From Peptococcaceae bacterium SCADC1_2_3 (GTDB lineage Bacteria; Bacillota; Desulfotomaculia; Desulfotomaculales; Nap2-2B): a stretch of 33,893 nt of DNA. Positions 7,515 to 15,268 of the stretch are shown piece after piece. The notes under the pieces are model-generated. The model did no database searches. It worked only from the letters and a program-made list of their open reading frames with translations, and was not told the DNA's origin. Within the stretch, counting starts at the first letter, position 1, and every line of letters begins with the position of its first letter. The stretch lies in assembly GCA_000681355.2 (NCBI GenBank), contig JJNX02000017.1, positions 1-33,893 on the forward strand, read 5' to 3'. The translations under genes and the position numbers were made by a program.

Positions 7515-8426
7515 ATGGATATATACGCACTGGTAGGCCCTAGTGGTACCGGAAAAAGCCACCGTGCCCTGCAGGTGGCTCATAAATATGAAGTAGAACT
7601 AATTATTGATGATGGTTTACTGATTAAGGGTGACCGTATTTTAGCCGGCTTATCGGCAAAACGACAAGCTACCCGTCTGGCCGCTATTAAAACATCTTTA
7701 TTCTTGGACCCCCAGCAGGCGCATAAAGTTAAGCTTGCCATTCAAAGCCTAAACCCACAAAGAATACTTATTTTAGGCACTTCGGTTGGCATGGTGGAAA
7801 AAATAGTTGAGCAGTTGGCGCTCCCCCCTCCTATTAAGAAAATTATTAATATTGAAGATGAGGCATCCCTAAAAGAAATACGGAAAGCCCGCCAGGCAAG
7901 GAATCAGTTTAGCAAGCATGTTATTCCGGCCCCGGTAGTGGAAGTTAAAAAAGCCTTTCCCGGCACAATTATTGACCCAATAAAGGTTTTTTTGCAACGT
8001 AAGGACGCTAAACGTAAGAAGGAGGTTAAAATTGAAAAACAGGTAAAACAAAAATGGCAGGAACAAGCAGTAGTTCGCCCTACCTTTACCTTTTACGGAA
8101 AACTAACTATTGAAAGATACGCTTTAGAAGATATTGTTCGCTACGCCGCAAAAGAATTAAAGGAACTCCGGGAAGAGGTTAAAAGTGCGGGAAAAATAAA
8201 TATCCTTAACCACGATGATGGTAGTATTACTATAGAACTCTTTCCTACCTTGTTTTATGGTCATAACCTGACTGAGGTCAGCCGTACCCTCCAGCAGGTG
8301 ATAATAAATAGAGTTGAGGAAATGACCGGCTTACTGGTTAAGGCTGTTAATATACACGTAAAAGAAATCAGCCTTGAGCATTTACGAAAAGAAGATTTTG
8401 CAATTCCACCATATACCGGTAGCTAA
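7515..8426 (+). CDS. P-loop NTPase fused to an Asp23/Gls24-like domain
   Basis: The 303-residue protein opens with a Walker A motif GPSGTGKS at residues 8-15, followed by an NTPase-like half with a hydrophobic strand RILILGTS that may lead the Walker B region. A lysine-rich linker (about 160-190) leads to a C-terminal half resembling Asp23/Gls24 (DUF322): a DGSITIELFPTLFYGHNLTE strand pair, then LQQVIINRVEEMTGLLV and VNIHVKEI, the usual end of that fold. Asp23 proteins are envelope-associated scaffolds; fusion to a nucleotide-binding domain is less usual. AAGGAG lies 7 nt before the ATG. The function is unknown. It stands alone, closed by a strong terminator. Confidence 0.7.
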   Translation: MDIYALVGPSGTGKSHRALQVAHKYEVELIIDDGLLIKGDRILAGLSAKRQATRLAAIKTSLFLDPQQAHKVKLAIQSLNPQRILILGTSVGMVEKIVEQLALPPPIKKIINIEDEASLKEIRKARQARNQFSKHVIPAPVVEVKKAFPGTIIDPIKVFLQRKDAKRKKEVKIEKQVKQKWQEQAVVRPTFTFYGKLTIERYALEDIVRYAAKELKELREEVKSAGKINILNHDDGSITIELFPTLFYGHNLTEVSRTLQQVIINRVEEMTGLLVKAVNIHVKEISLEHLRKEDFAIPPYTGS

Positions 8427-8440
8427 GTAGGGGCAGACCT
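8425..8440. repeat. Short repeat shared with 31007-31022
   Basis: A 16-bp string, AAGTAGGGGCAGACCT, occurs here just after the end of the P-loop gene and again at 31007-31022. Two exact occurrences in about 34 kb suggest remains of another dispersed repeat. Confidence 0.6.
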
Positions 8441-8474
8441 GCGTGTATGCCCTGATGGCATATGACAAACATCC

Positions 8475-8508
8475 AAAACAGGGCAATCACATAGGATTGC
8501 CCTGTTTT
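8475..8508. terminator. Strong bidirectional terminator
   Basis: A perfect 14-bp stem (8475-8488 with 8495-8508, 6-nt loop ACATAG) has GGGCAATC at its centre and runs of A and T at its two ends. It therefore works as a rho-independent terminator on either strand. It sits between the convergent P-loop gene and sleB-like gene. Confidence 0.9.
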
Positions 8509-8548
8509 GTGCCTGTGTGCCTTTGCTCCTATGAACCTGAGTAGTTAC
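8509..8548. repeat. Dispersed palindromic element, copy E (right end only)
   Basis: The run GTGCCTGTGTGCCTTTG continues to CCTGAGTAGTTAC, matching the right outer arm and terminus of copies A and C. The left half is missing. It directly follows the terminator hairpin. Confidence 0.7.
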
Positions 8549-8570
8549 TATAATATTATCCGTAACATTA

Positions 8571-9248
8571 TCAATAACTGGTAGCAAAATTATGGTTTTC
8601 AATACTGGTAATTACCGGCAGTGTACGAATCCATCTATCGGTTGCAATTTCAGGGTTATAAAAAAAAGTTGCTCCGTTGGTAGGGTCGCTTCCCTTTAAC
8701 GCCTCAAGGGCTGCTTTATATGCTGTTTCATCCGGTTCTAGATTTATTGTCCCGTCCTCTACCGGTGAAAATTGGTAAGTGCAACTATTTTTCTGCCTAA
8801 TTACTTCCGGAACTGTATCTGGAAACAGATTACTTTTTACGCGGTTAAGGACCACTGCACCAACGGCTACCTGCCCTAAAAAACTTTCCCCCCGCGCTTC
8901 GGCGTAAATTATTTTGGCCAGTAATCTAAGGTCCTCGGGCGAAATGGTGGACGGTAAAAAAACAGACAAATCTTTTTCTTCGCCAGCTAGAACTAAAATT
9001 TCACCCGGGTAGATTAAATCGCTCTGTTGCTCATTAATTTCCCTTAACTTATTTAAGGGTACCCTACATTCTTGAGCAATTTTTCCCAAAGTGTCTCCTT
9101 CTTTAACCATATAACATATTCCGTTTGCTTTTAAATCCTCTTTTGTTTTTTCCTCATCTAAACCATACGCTTGTTTGGTAACTATCCCTCCGGTAAAAGA
9201 TAAAATTACCAACATAATGCAGCCTAACCTGCTTATTTTGGTAAACAT
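8571..9248 (-). CDS. LysM + SleB-type cell wall hydrolase
   Basis: The 225-residue precursor has an N-terminal signal peptide (hydrophobic core CIMLVILSFTGGIV), a LysM peptidoglycan-binding domain (about 44-88, from MVKEGDTLGKIAQ to YPGEILVL) and a C-terminal hydrolase_2/SleB catalytic domain (about 108-225). The IIYAEARGE motif carries the presumed catalytic Glu, and VAVGAVVLNRV follows. SleB enzymes are lytic transglycosylases that open the spore cortex at germination; close relatives act in vegetative wall turnover, so the exact role is open. AAGGAG is 6 nt before the ATG but lies inside a perfect inverted repeat (9255-9291). It follows tyrS by 60 nt on the same strand. Confidence 0.85.
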   Translation of the reverse strand: MFTKISRLGCIMLVILSFTGGIVTKQAYGLDEEKTKEDLKANGICYMVKEGDTLGKIAQECRVPLNKLREINEQQSDLIYPGEILVLAGEEKDLSVFLPSTISPEDLRLLAKIIYAEARGESFLGQVAVGAVVLNRVKSNLFPDTVPEVIRQKNSCTYQFSPVEDGTINLEPDETAYKAALEALKGSDPTNGATFFYNPEIATDRWIRTLPVITSIENHNFATSY

Positions 9249-9254
9249 TATCTA

Positions 9255-9291
9255 CTCCTTTCTGGCTTTAAATATTGTACCCAGAAAGGAG
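9255..9291 (-). promoter_or_regulatory. SD-sequestering hairpin ahead of the sleB-like gene
   Basis: A perfect 11-bp inverted repeat, CTCCTTTCTGG (9255-9265) and CCAGAAAGGAG (9281-9291), encloses a 15-nt loop. In the minus-strand transcript the 3' arm is CCAGAAAGGAG, which contains the SD of the gene starting at 9248, and the 5' arm is its complement. The loop contains TACAAT on the minus strand. No U-tract follows, so this is not a terminator. It is a candidate switch of translation initiation. Confidence 0.6.
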
Positions 9292-9308
9292 GAAAATATA
9301 CCTTATGC

Positions 9309-10547
9309 TTAATTAAATTTTAAATTTGAAATTAGCCGGACATATTTCCGCTTTCCGGCCTGAATAACCATGCCGTTTACGGGAATTAATTTATAAGCCG
9401 GGTCAGTTATTTTTTCCCCGTTTATTTTAACCCCTCCCTGCTGGATTAAACGCCTCCCTTCACTGGTGCTGGAAGCAAGTCCGGCCAGTAACATAAGCTT
9501 GGGCAACCAGATAAACCCCTGGGAATCAAGCACGGTTGGCGCAAGGTTAAAATCAGGGATGTCTTCCGGTAACTCCTTTTGCTGAAAAACCCTTTTAAAT
9601 TCTTCTTCTGCCTGTAAGGCAGCCTCTTTACCATGGTAAATAGTAACAATTTCCCGGGCCAACCGCATCTTTATGTCACGCGGGTGTAACACCCCTTGCG
9701 TCAGGCCATCCTTAAGGTGACGCTGTTTTTCTATAGAAAGCATTGTTGCCAATTCAAAATAACGAAACATTAAATGGTCAGGCAAAGACATTGTTTTACC
9801 GTATATTTCCTGAGGTGGTTCGTTAATTCCAATGTAGTTGCCCAGGCTTTTACTCATTTTTTGGCTGCCGTCTAAGCCTTCTAAAATAGGCATCATTAGA
9901 GCAACCTGTGGTTCCTGACCGTATTCTTTTTGCAAGGTTCGTCCCATTAAGAGGTTAAACTTTTGATCCGTTCCCCCTAACTCCACGTCGGCCCGCAAAA
10001 CAACCGAATCATATCCTTGCATAAGGGGATAAAAAAATTCGTGAACCCCAATGGGGTAACCTTCTTTAAACCGCCGGTCAAAATCATCTCGCTCCAACAT
10101 GCGCGCTACGGTATATTTAGCCGCCAACTGAATTACCTGAGCAAAATTTAGTGGGGCCAACCACTGGCTGTTAAAAAGCAGCTTTGTTTTTTCCGGAATT
10201 AATATTTTATAAATTTGCTTTTCGTACGTAAGGGCATTAGCCCTAACCTCTTCCTCGGTTAACTGCCGGCGCGTTTGGTTTTCTCCGGTGGGATCCCCAA
10301 TCCTGGCTGTAAAATCACCTAAAATAAGGAATACCTCGTGACCTAAAGCTTGAAACTGCCGCATTTTTTGCAATACCACCGTATGCCCTAAATGAATATC
10401 TGGCGCCGTAGGGTCTAACCCTAATTTTACCCGTAATGGCTTACCGGCAGCTTCCGCTCGTTTAAGTTTTTGGAGGAGTTCTTCTTCCGGGATTATTTCT
10501 ACTGTCCCTCTTTTAATTATCTCCAATTGCTGCTCCGCTTCATACAC
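9309..10547 (-). CDS. tyrS: Tyrosyl-tRNA synthetase
   Basis: The class I enzyme charges tRNA-Tyr. The 412-residue protein shows the HIGH-type motif HLGH at 52-55, the KMSKS motif at 230-234 and a C-terminal S4 RNA-binding domain (from about 345). The [14 protein letters not shown] region and the length match the TyrZ-like branch, as distinct from the other B. subtilis TyrRS type. The start is GTG at 10547, with AGGAG 11 nt upstream. Promoter elements are at 10599-10628. The leader is short, with no T-box signature (no GGTGGNACC-type antiterminator box), so tRNA-Tyr sensing as in Bacillus is not evident. Confidence 0.95.
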   Translation of the reverse strand: MYEAEQQLEIIKRGTVEIIPEEELLQKLKRAEAAGKPLRVKLGLDPTAPDIHLGHTVVLQKMRQFQALGHEVFLILGDFTARIGDPTGENQTRRQLTEEEVRANALTYEKQIYKILIPEKTKLLFNSQWLAPLNFAQVIQLAAKYTVARMLERDDFDRRFKEGYPIGVHEFFYPLMQGYDSVVLRADVELGGTDQKFNLLMGRTLQKEYGQEPQVALMMPILEGLDGSQKMSKSLGNYIGINEPPQEIYGKTMSLPDHLMFRYFELATMLSIEKQRHLKDGLTQGVLHPRDIKMRLAREIVTIYHGKEAALQAEEEFKRVFQQKELPEDIPDFNLAPTVLDSQGFIWLPKLMLLAGLASSTSEGRRLIQQGGVKINGEKITDPAYKLIPVNGMVIQAGKRKYVRLISNLKFN

Positions 10548-10598
10548 TAATGGCTATTCTCCTTTCCTAACTTCTCCTGCTATTTAGTTAACTTTTTT

Positions 10599-10628
10599 AT
10601 TATACCAAATATTATAAAGCTGGCTCAA
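10599..10628 (-). promoter_or_regulatory. Promoter for tyrS
   Basis: On the minus strand, TTGAGC (complement of 10623-10628) and TATAAT (complement of 10599-10604) are separated by 18 nt. The start codon is about 50 nt downstream of the -10. The rest of the 302-nt divergent region holds a tandem AACAATGTTTT pair near 10666-10687 and the PBP promoter candidate. Confidence 0.6.
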
Positions 10629-10773
10629 GAAAAGAGAGCTTAAAGTGCTGTAATATCCTTCCAGTAACAATGTTTTAACAATGTTTTATTTTTAGAAATG
10701 TTATATAATGTACATAATGTCTATTTAACGCTCGACGACCAGCAATTTGTTTAATAGCAAATATTCCTTAGGG

Positions 10774-10779
10774 TATAAT
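10774..10779 (+). promoter_or_regulatory. Candidate -10 for the class A PBP gene
   Basis: A consensus TATAAT lies 70 nt upstream of the PBP start. The hexamer 17 nt further upstream (TTAATA, 10751-10756) is a poor -35, so the call rests mainly on the -10 and its position. Confidence 0.4.
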
Positions 10780-10849
10780 ATAGAAAAATATAACTATACT
10801 ATTTAGCCGCCAGCTTATTCTTAAAAAGGAGAATTGTAAACCTTATTTT

Positions 10850-13066
10850 ATGGCTGCCAAAAAAAGAAGGTTAAATAAATTTCGGGCCTTTGTATTTGTT
10901 TTGGGCTTTTTGGTTTTTATCGGTGCCGGCGCGGCTTTTGGTTTATTTGTAGTAAGCATTAAAGACCTTCCCGTTTGGCAGGAAAACTGGTTGTCCTTTA
11001 ATACCCCTACTGTTCTTTACGACCAGGAGGAAAAACTTATTGCCAGTGTGGGAACAAAAAATAGCCTCCCCGTGAAGATAAAGGACATTCCCCTTCAAGT
11101 GCAACAAGCCTTTATTGCCGTTGAAGACGAACGTTTTTACCAGCACCACGGTATTGATTTTCAAGCTATAGCCCGGGCAGCCTGGTACAACTTAAAAAGT
11201 GGCGGTATATACCAGGGAGCCAGTACCATTACCCAACAGTTGGTTAAAATTTCTTTTTTAAGCGCTCCGGACGCCTTGCCGGAAAGGACCTTAAAAAGAA
11301 AAATTCAAGAGGCAATTTTAGCTTTTTTACTGGAACGGCGGCTGAGCAAAAAAGAAATTTTAGAAAGGTACCTAAATGAAATTTATTTTGGCGAAGGAGC
11401 CTACGGGATTAAAGCAGCCGCCCAAACTTTTTTTGCCAAGGAACCAGAAGAGTTAAATTTAGCTGAAACGGCCCTTTTGGCTGGTTTACCTCAATCACCA
11501 AACAACTATTCCCCATTCCAGTCTCCCTCAAGGGCCATAAAACGCCGTGACCAAGTCTTGCAAGCCATGCTGAAAAATAATTTTATCGTCCAAAAACAGT
11601 TGGAGGAAGTTAAAAAGGTTTCTTTAAGCCAAATATTAAAGCCGGGAAAAAGAAACCAGTACCCTTACCCTTACTTTGTAGATTACGTGACCGAACAACT
11701 GGTAAAAAGTTACGGGGAAGAAATGGTTTATAAAGGAGGATTGCGGGTCTACACAACCCTGGACATCCATATTCAAAAAGCAGCCGAAAAAGTCCTGGCC
11801 AATAACAACAACTTTCCTTCTTCCGTGCGCGATGGTAACGGTATTGTCCAGCCCCAGGGAGCAGCCATAATTCTTGACCCTCAAAACGGGTGCATTAAAG
11901 CACTGGTCGGGGGACGCGAACATACCCATATTAGGGCCTGGAACCGGGCCACTAGGGAAACAAGGTTACCGGGTTCTGCCTTAAAGCCAATTGTTGTTTA
12001 CGGGCCAGCCATAGAACTAAAGGGCTTGGGTCCGGCTTCAATTGTAGATGATATTCCCGTAAAATATGGTTCTTTTACCCCACATAATTATGACGGTCGT
12101 TACCGGGGTTTAGTTACCTTACGCACGGCGCTTGCCTATTCCTTAAATGTACCGGCCGTAAAAATTTTAATGGATGAAGTTGGTCTTCCCCAGGCTTTAA
12201 GTTTTGCCCGTGCTTTAGGAATTCCCTTGGAGGACAAAGTACAAGGCCCAAGTACTGCCTTAGGTGGTTTACATAAAGGAGTAACCCCCTTACAAATGGC
12301 GGCTGCTTACGGAGCTTTTGCCAATCAGGGCACTTATTTTGAGCCTGCAGTTATCTTAAAAGTAGAAACATCAAACGGTAAAGTTTTATACGAACATCAG
12401 CTTAAACCTTATCCGGTAATGAAGCCTACCACGGCTTTCTTGGTAACAGATATGCTTAAATCAGTGATCGTAAATGGGACCGGAGCTAAGGCCCGGTTAA
12501 ATCGTCCGGCAGCAGGAAAAACAGGAACCAGTGATTTGGGAAAAGACTTGTGGTTTTGCGGTTACACCCCGGAATTAGTTGGCGTGGTTTGGATTGGTTA
12601 TGATAAATCAAAAAAAGCCATGCCGTATGAATTTGGCGGCCGCTATCCGGCCTTGATCTGGCGGCAAATTATGCGGGAGGCCTTGCAAAACTCACCTGCC
12701 AGAGATTTCCCCCGTCCGGCCGGAATTGTTACCGCGACGGTAGACAGCAAGTCAGGTTTTCTTCCCGGTCCCAATACTCCGCCGGACCACACGGCAACTG
12801 ATTATTTTATTGAAGGAACAGTACCTACTACCGAAGACCACACCCACGTTTTGGTGGAGGTATGCGCTTTAACAGGACAACTGGCCAACGAATATTGTCC
12901 CGAGCGGGTCACTAAGATGTTGGTAAAACTCCCCTATCAGGTGCCGGATTACGTAGAAGATTATAGTCTGCGCGTACCCCCCGGGCAGTGTAGTTTACAT
13001 AATCCTTTTACTATATTTGACAATGAAGAAATAAGAGGAACATTAGAACAAGAGCCAGCTTTTTAA
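10850..13066 (+). CDS. Class A penicillin-binding protein (PBP1A type)
   Basis: This bifunctional enzyme polymerises glycan strands and cross-links peptidoglycan. After a basic N terminus and a membrane helix (about 12-36), the GT51 domain shows EDERFYQHHG (92-101, with the catalytic Glu), GASTITQQLVK (123-133) and the RKIQEAILAFLLERRLSKKEILERYLN region. The transpeptidase domain has S376-A-L-K379 (GSALKP, where GSTFKP is more usual), S431-L-N433 and K557-T-G-T560. A C-terminal tail of about 100 residues contains CALTGQLANEYCPE, seen in clostridial PBP1A proteins. The only SD-like AAGGAG is 18 nt before the ATG, and no in-frame start lies between them. Confidence 0.93.
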   Translation: MAAKKRRLNKFRAFVFVLGFLVFIGAGAAFGLFVVSIKDLPVWQENWLSFNTPTVLYDQEEKLIASVGTKNSLPVKIKDIPLQVQQAFIAVEDERFYQHHGIDFQAIARAAWYNLKSGGIYQGASTITQQLVKISFLSAPDALPERTLKRKIQEAILAFLLERRLSKKEILERYLNEIYFGEGAYGIKAAAQTFFAKEPEELNLAETALLAGLPQSPNNYSPFQSPSRAIKRRDQVLQAMLKNNFIVQKQLEEVKKVSLSQILKPGKRNQYPYPYFVDYVTEQLVKSYGEEMVYKGGLRVYTTLDIHIQKAAEKVLANNNNFPSSVRDGNGIVQPQGAAIILDPQNGCIKALVGGREHTHIRAWNRATRETRLPGSALKPIVVYGPAIELKGLGPASIVDDIPVKYGSFTPHNYDGRYRGLVTLRTALAYSLNVPAVKILMDEVGLPQALSFARALGIPLEDKVQGPSTALGGLHKGVTPLQMAAAYGAFANQGTYFEPAVILKVETSNGKVLYEHQLKPYPVMKPTTAFLVTDMLKSVIVNGTGAKARLNRPAAGKTGTSDLGKDLWFCGYTPELVGVVWIGYDKSKKAMPYEFGGRYPALIWRQIMREALQNSPARDFPRPAGIVTATVDSKSGFLPGPNTPPDHTATDYFIEGTVPTTEDHTHVLVEVCALTGQLANEYCPERVTKMLVKLPYQVPDYVEDYSLRVPPGQCSLHNPFTIFDNEEIRGTLEQEPAF

Positions 13067-13121
13067 GGAGTATCAGACCGGACTAGCGATGCTGCAAAGG
13101 CGGCAAGATAACGATTTTTTA

Positions 13122-13219
13122 GTAGGCAAGTAGGGACGGTTCTTGCTTGCCTAAAAATCTTAAAGATAGCGTAAGCGTGCTCAAAAACAGGCAAGCAAGA
13201 ACCGTCCCTACTTGCCTAC
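13122..13219. repeat. Perfect 31-bp inverted repeat (REP-like hairpin)
   Basis: Arms 13122-13152 and 13189-13219 are perfect reverse complements around a 36-nt loop. The arm contains GTAGGGACGGTTCTTGC. The element lies between the PBP gene and the thrS stop at 13221, where convergent transcripts meet, so it can act as a terminator or 3' stabiliser on both strands. Its core GGGACGGTTCT recurs in the hairpin on the other side of thrS. Confidence 0.9.
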
Positions 13220-13220
13220 A

Positions 13221-15137
13221 TTAACCTAATGCTTTGGTTTCAATTTTTTGTTTTATCATTTGCACCAGTGGTTCAAGAGGGACAGGACCCTGATCTCCTT
13301 GTAAATGGTGTCGTAAAGCAACAGTATTATTAGCTACTTCTTTATCCCCTATAACCAGCATATAAGGTATTTTACGGAGCTGGGCATCCCGGATCTTATA
13401 ATTGATTTTTTCCCGGCGGGTATCTAATTCCGCCCGGATTTGTTCTTTTTCCAGATTGGCCGTAACCTCTTTGGCGTAAGCCACGTGACGGTCAGCGATG
13501 GGCAACACTTTTACCTGCACCGGGGCCAGCCACACTGGTAAGTTTCCGGCGTAATGCTCAATTAAAATCCCTATAAAACGTTCTATACTGCCAAAAACCA
13601 CCCGGTGTATCATTACCGGACGGTGTTTTTGTCCGTCCTCGCCAATATAAAATAAATTAAAATTTTCGGGCATTAAAAAATCTAATTGGATGGTGCCGCA
13701 TTGCCAGGTACGACCCAAACAATCTTCTAAGTGAAAGTCAATTTTAGGACCGTAAAAGGCACCGTCCCCTACATTTAGCTTATAGTCCATATCTTTAGCC
13801 TGCAACGCGCCTTGTAGGGCGCGGGTAGCCATTTCCCAAATTTCGTCTGTGCCCATAGCCTTTTCGGGTTTGGTGGAAAGTTCAACCTGGTATTTAAACC
13901 CAAAAGCCTGGTAAAATTGTTCCACCATATTTATTACCCCAATGATTTCCTCTTTTACCTGGTCAGGCAGCATATATATGTGCGCGTCATCCTGCGTAAA
14001 ACAGCGTAGGCGCATTAAACCATGCAGTACGCCGGAAAGCTCATGCCGGTGCACCAGGCCAAGTTCAGCCATCCGAACAGGTAAATCACGGTAGCTGTGC
14101 AAACGACTCCGGTAAACCAGCATGCTGCCTGGACAGTTCATTGGTTTTACGGCAAAATCTTTTTCGTCAACTTTAGTAAAGTACATATTTTCCCGGTAAT
14201 GTTCCCAATGCCCCGACTGTTCCCATAATTCTTGACTTAAAATAAGGGGAGTTTTAATTTCCTGGTATCCTTGTTTTTTATGTTCTTCCCGCCAGAATTG
14301 GACAAGTTGGTTATATAAAACCATACCGGCCGGGTGAAAAAAGGGGAAACCCGGCCCTTCTTCCTGAAAGCTAAATAGATCCAATTCAACACCTAAACGA
14401 CGGTGATCGCGGCGCTTGGCCTCCTCCTGCCGAAACAAGTATTCCTCCAGTTGGGTTTGCGAGGCAAAAGCAGTTCCGTAAATACGCTGCAGCATTTTAT
14501 TTTTCTCGTCTCCCCGCCAGTATGCACCCGCTACGCCGGTTAATTTAATCGCGCCTAAATTCCGGGTTGAAGGAATATGGGGCCCGGCACAAAGGTCTGT
14601 AAATTCTCCCTGGGTGTAAAGAGAAACGGTGGGGGTATTGATTAAATCGTTAATTAATTCTACCTTATAATCTTCCTTTGCTTTACCAAATTTTACTAAA
14701 GCTTCTTCCCGCGCCAATGCCGTCCGCGTAAACGAAAGATCATCTTTAATAATATTCTTTATTTCTTGTTCAATCTTTTCTAATTCTTCCGGGGTAAACC
14801 TTTGCGGAGCGTCAAAATCATAGTAAAAACCGTCTTTAATCGACGGGCCAATGGCCAGTTTCGTCTGAGGATACAGGCGTTTAACTGCCTGAGCTAAAAC
14901 GTGAGCGGCACTATGCCTGAAAATTTGTTTCCCCTCTTCATCCTCAAAAGTAAGAAATCTTACCTTTGTGTCCTGTTCTAACGGATAACTTAAGTCTACC
15001 ACCTGGTTATTATTTATTTGAGCTGCTAAAACCATCCGGGCTAAGTCCGGATTCTCATCCCTAGCTATCTGAGCCAAAGTTGTACCCGCCTCGTATTCTT
15101 TTACCTTACCGTTTGTTAAAGTAACCTTTATCTTCAT
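13221..15137 (-). CDS. thrS: Threonyl-tRNA synthetase
   Basis: The class II enzyme charges tRNA-Thr. The 638-residue product begins with a TGS domain (MKIKVTLTNGKVKEYEAG), followed by the editing domain with the HSAAH motif (His75 and His79), the catalytic core with motif 2 (RMAELGLVHRHELSG) and the zinc-binding residues around MNCPGSM, and a C-terminal anticodon-binding domain. The start chosen is ATG 15137, with GGAAG upstream and a fit to the family N terminus. An upstream in-frame extension to 15236 runs through a hairpin repeat and is rejected. No T-box is present in the 131 nt before the gene, unlike B. subtilis thrS. Confidence 0.95.
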   Translation of the reverse strand: MKIKVTLTNGKVKEYEAGTTLAQIARDENPDLARMVLAAQINNNQVVDLSYPLEQDTKVRFLTFEDEEGKQIFRHSAAHVLAQAVKRLYPQTKLAIGPSIKDGFYYDFDAPQRFTPEELEKIEQEIKNIIKDDLSFTRTALAREEALVKFGKAKEDYKVELINDLINTPTVSLYTQGEFTDLCAGPHIPSTRNLGAIKLTGVAGAYWRGDEKNKMLQRIYGTAFASQTQLEEYLFRQEEAKRRDHRRLGVELDLFSFQEEGPGFPFFHPAGMVLYNQLVQFWREEHKKQGYQEIKTPLILSQELWEQSGHWEHYRENMYFTKVDEKDFAVKPMNCPGSMLVYRSRLHSYRDLPVRMAELGLVHRHELSGVLHGLMRLRCFTQDDAHIYMLPDQVKEEIIGVINMVEQFYQAFGFKYQVELSTKPEKAMGTDEIWEMATRALQGALQAKDMDYKLNVGDGAFYGPKIDFHLEDCLGRTWQCGTIQLDFLMPENFNLFYIGEDGQKHRPVMIHRVVFGSIERFIGILIEHYAGNLPVWLAPVQVKVLPIADRHVAYAKEVTANLEKEQIRAELDTRREKINYKIRDAQLRKIPYMLVIGDKEVANNTVALRHHLQGDQGPVPLEPLVQMIKQKIETKALG

Positions 15138-15175
15138 AAAAAACTTTCTTCCTTTCTTTGCGCTGTCCGCTGTCA

Positions 15176-15260
15176 AGGGGACGGTTCTGTTGACAGCTAG
15201 GAGTAAATATGAGCGGATTTGAAAAGTGTTTAACATATGTTGTCAACAGAGCCGTCCCCT
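15176..15260. repeat. REP-like hairpin between mutS2 and thrS
   Basis: Arms of 20 bp (15176-15195 and 15241-15260) pair with one mismatch around a 45-nt loop. The left arm is AGGGGACGGTTCTGTTGACA. The repeat begins 8 nt past the mutS2 stop, so it could attenuate read-through into thrS. It shares GGGACGGTTCT with the hairpin at 13122-13219 but differs in the rest of the arm. Confidence 0.85.
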
Positions 15261-15268
15261 AAAATTCC

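Noticed and set aside
9309-10547. Start of tyrS at the ATG 5 nt past the GTG
   Set aside because: That ATG is out of frame; GTG 10547 gives the family N terminus.
15138-15236. N-terminal extension of thrS by 33 codons
   Set aside because: It runs through a REP-like hairpin, lacks family similarity, and the ATG at 15137 has an SD and the expected TGS-domain start.
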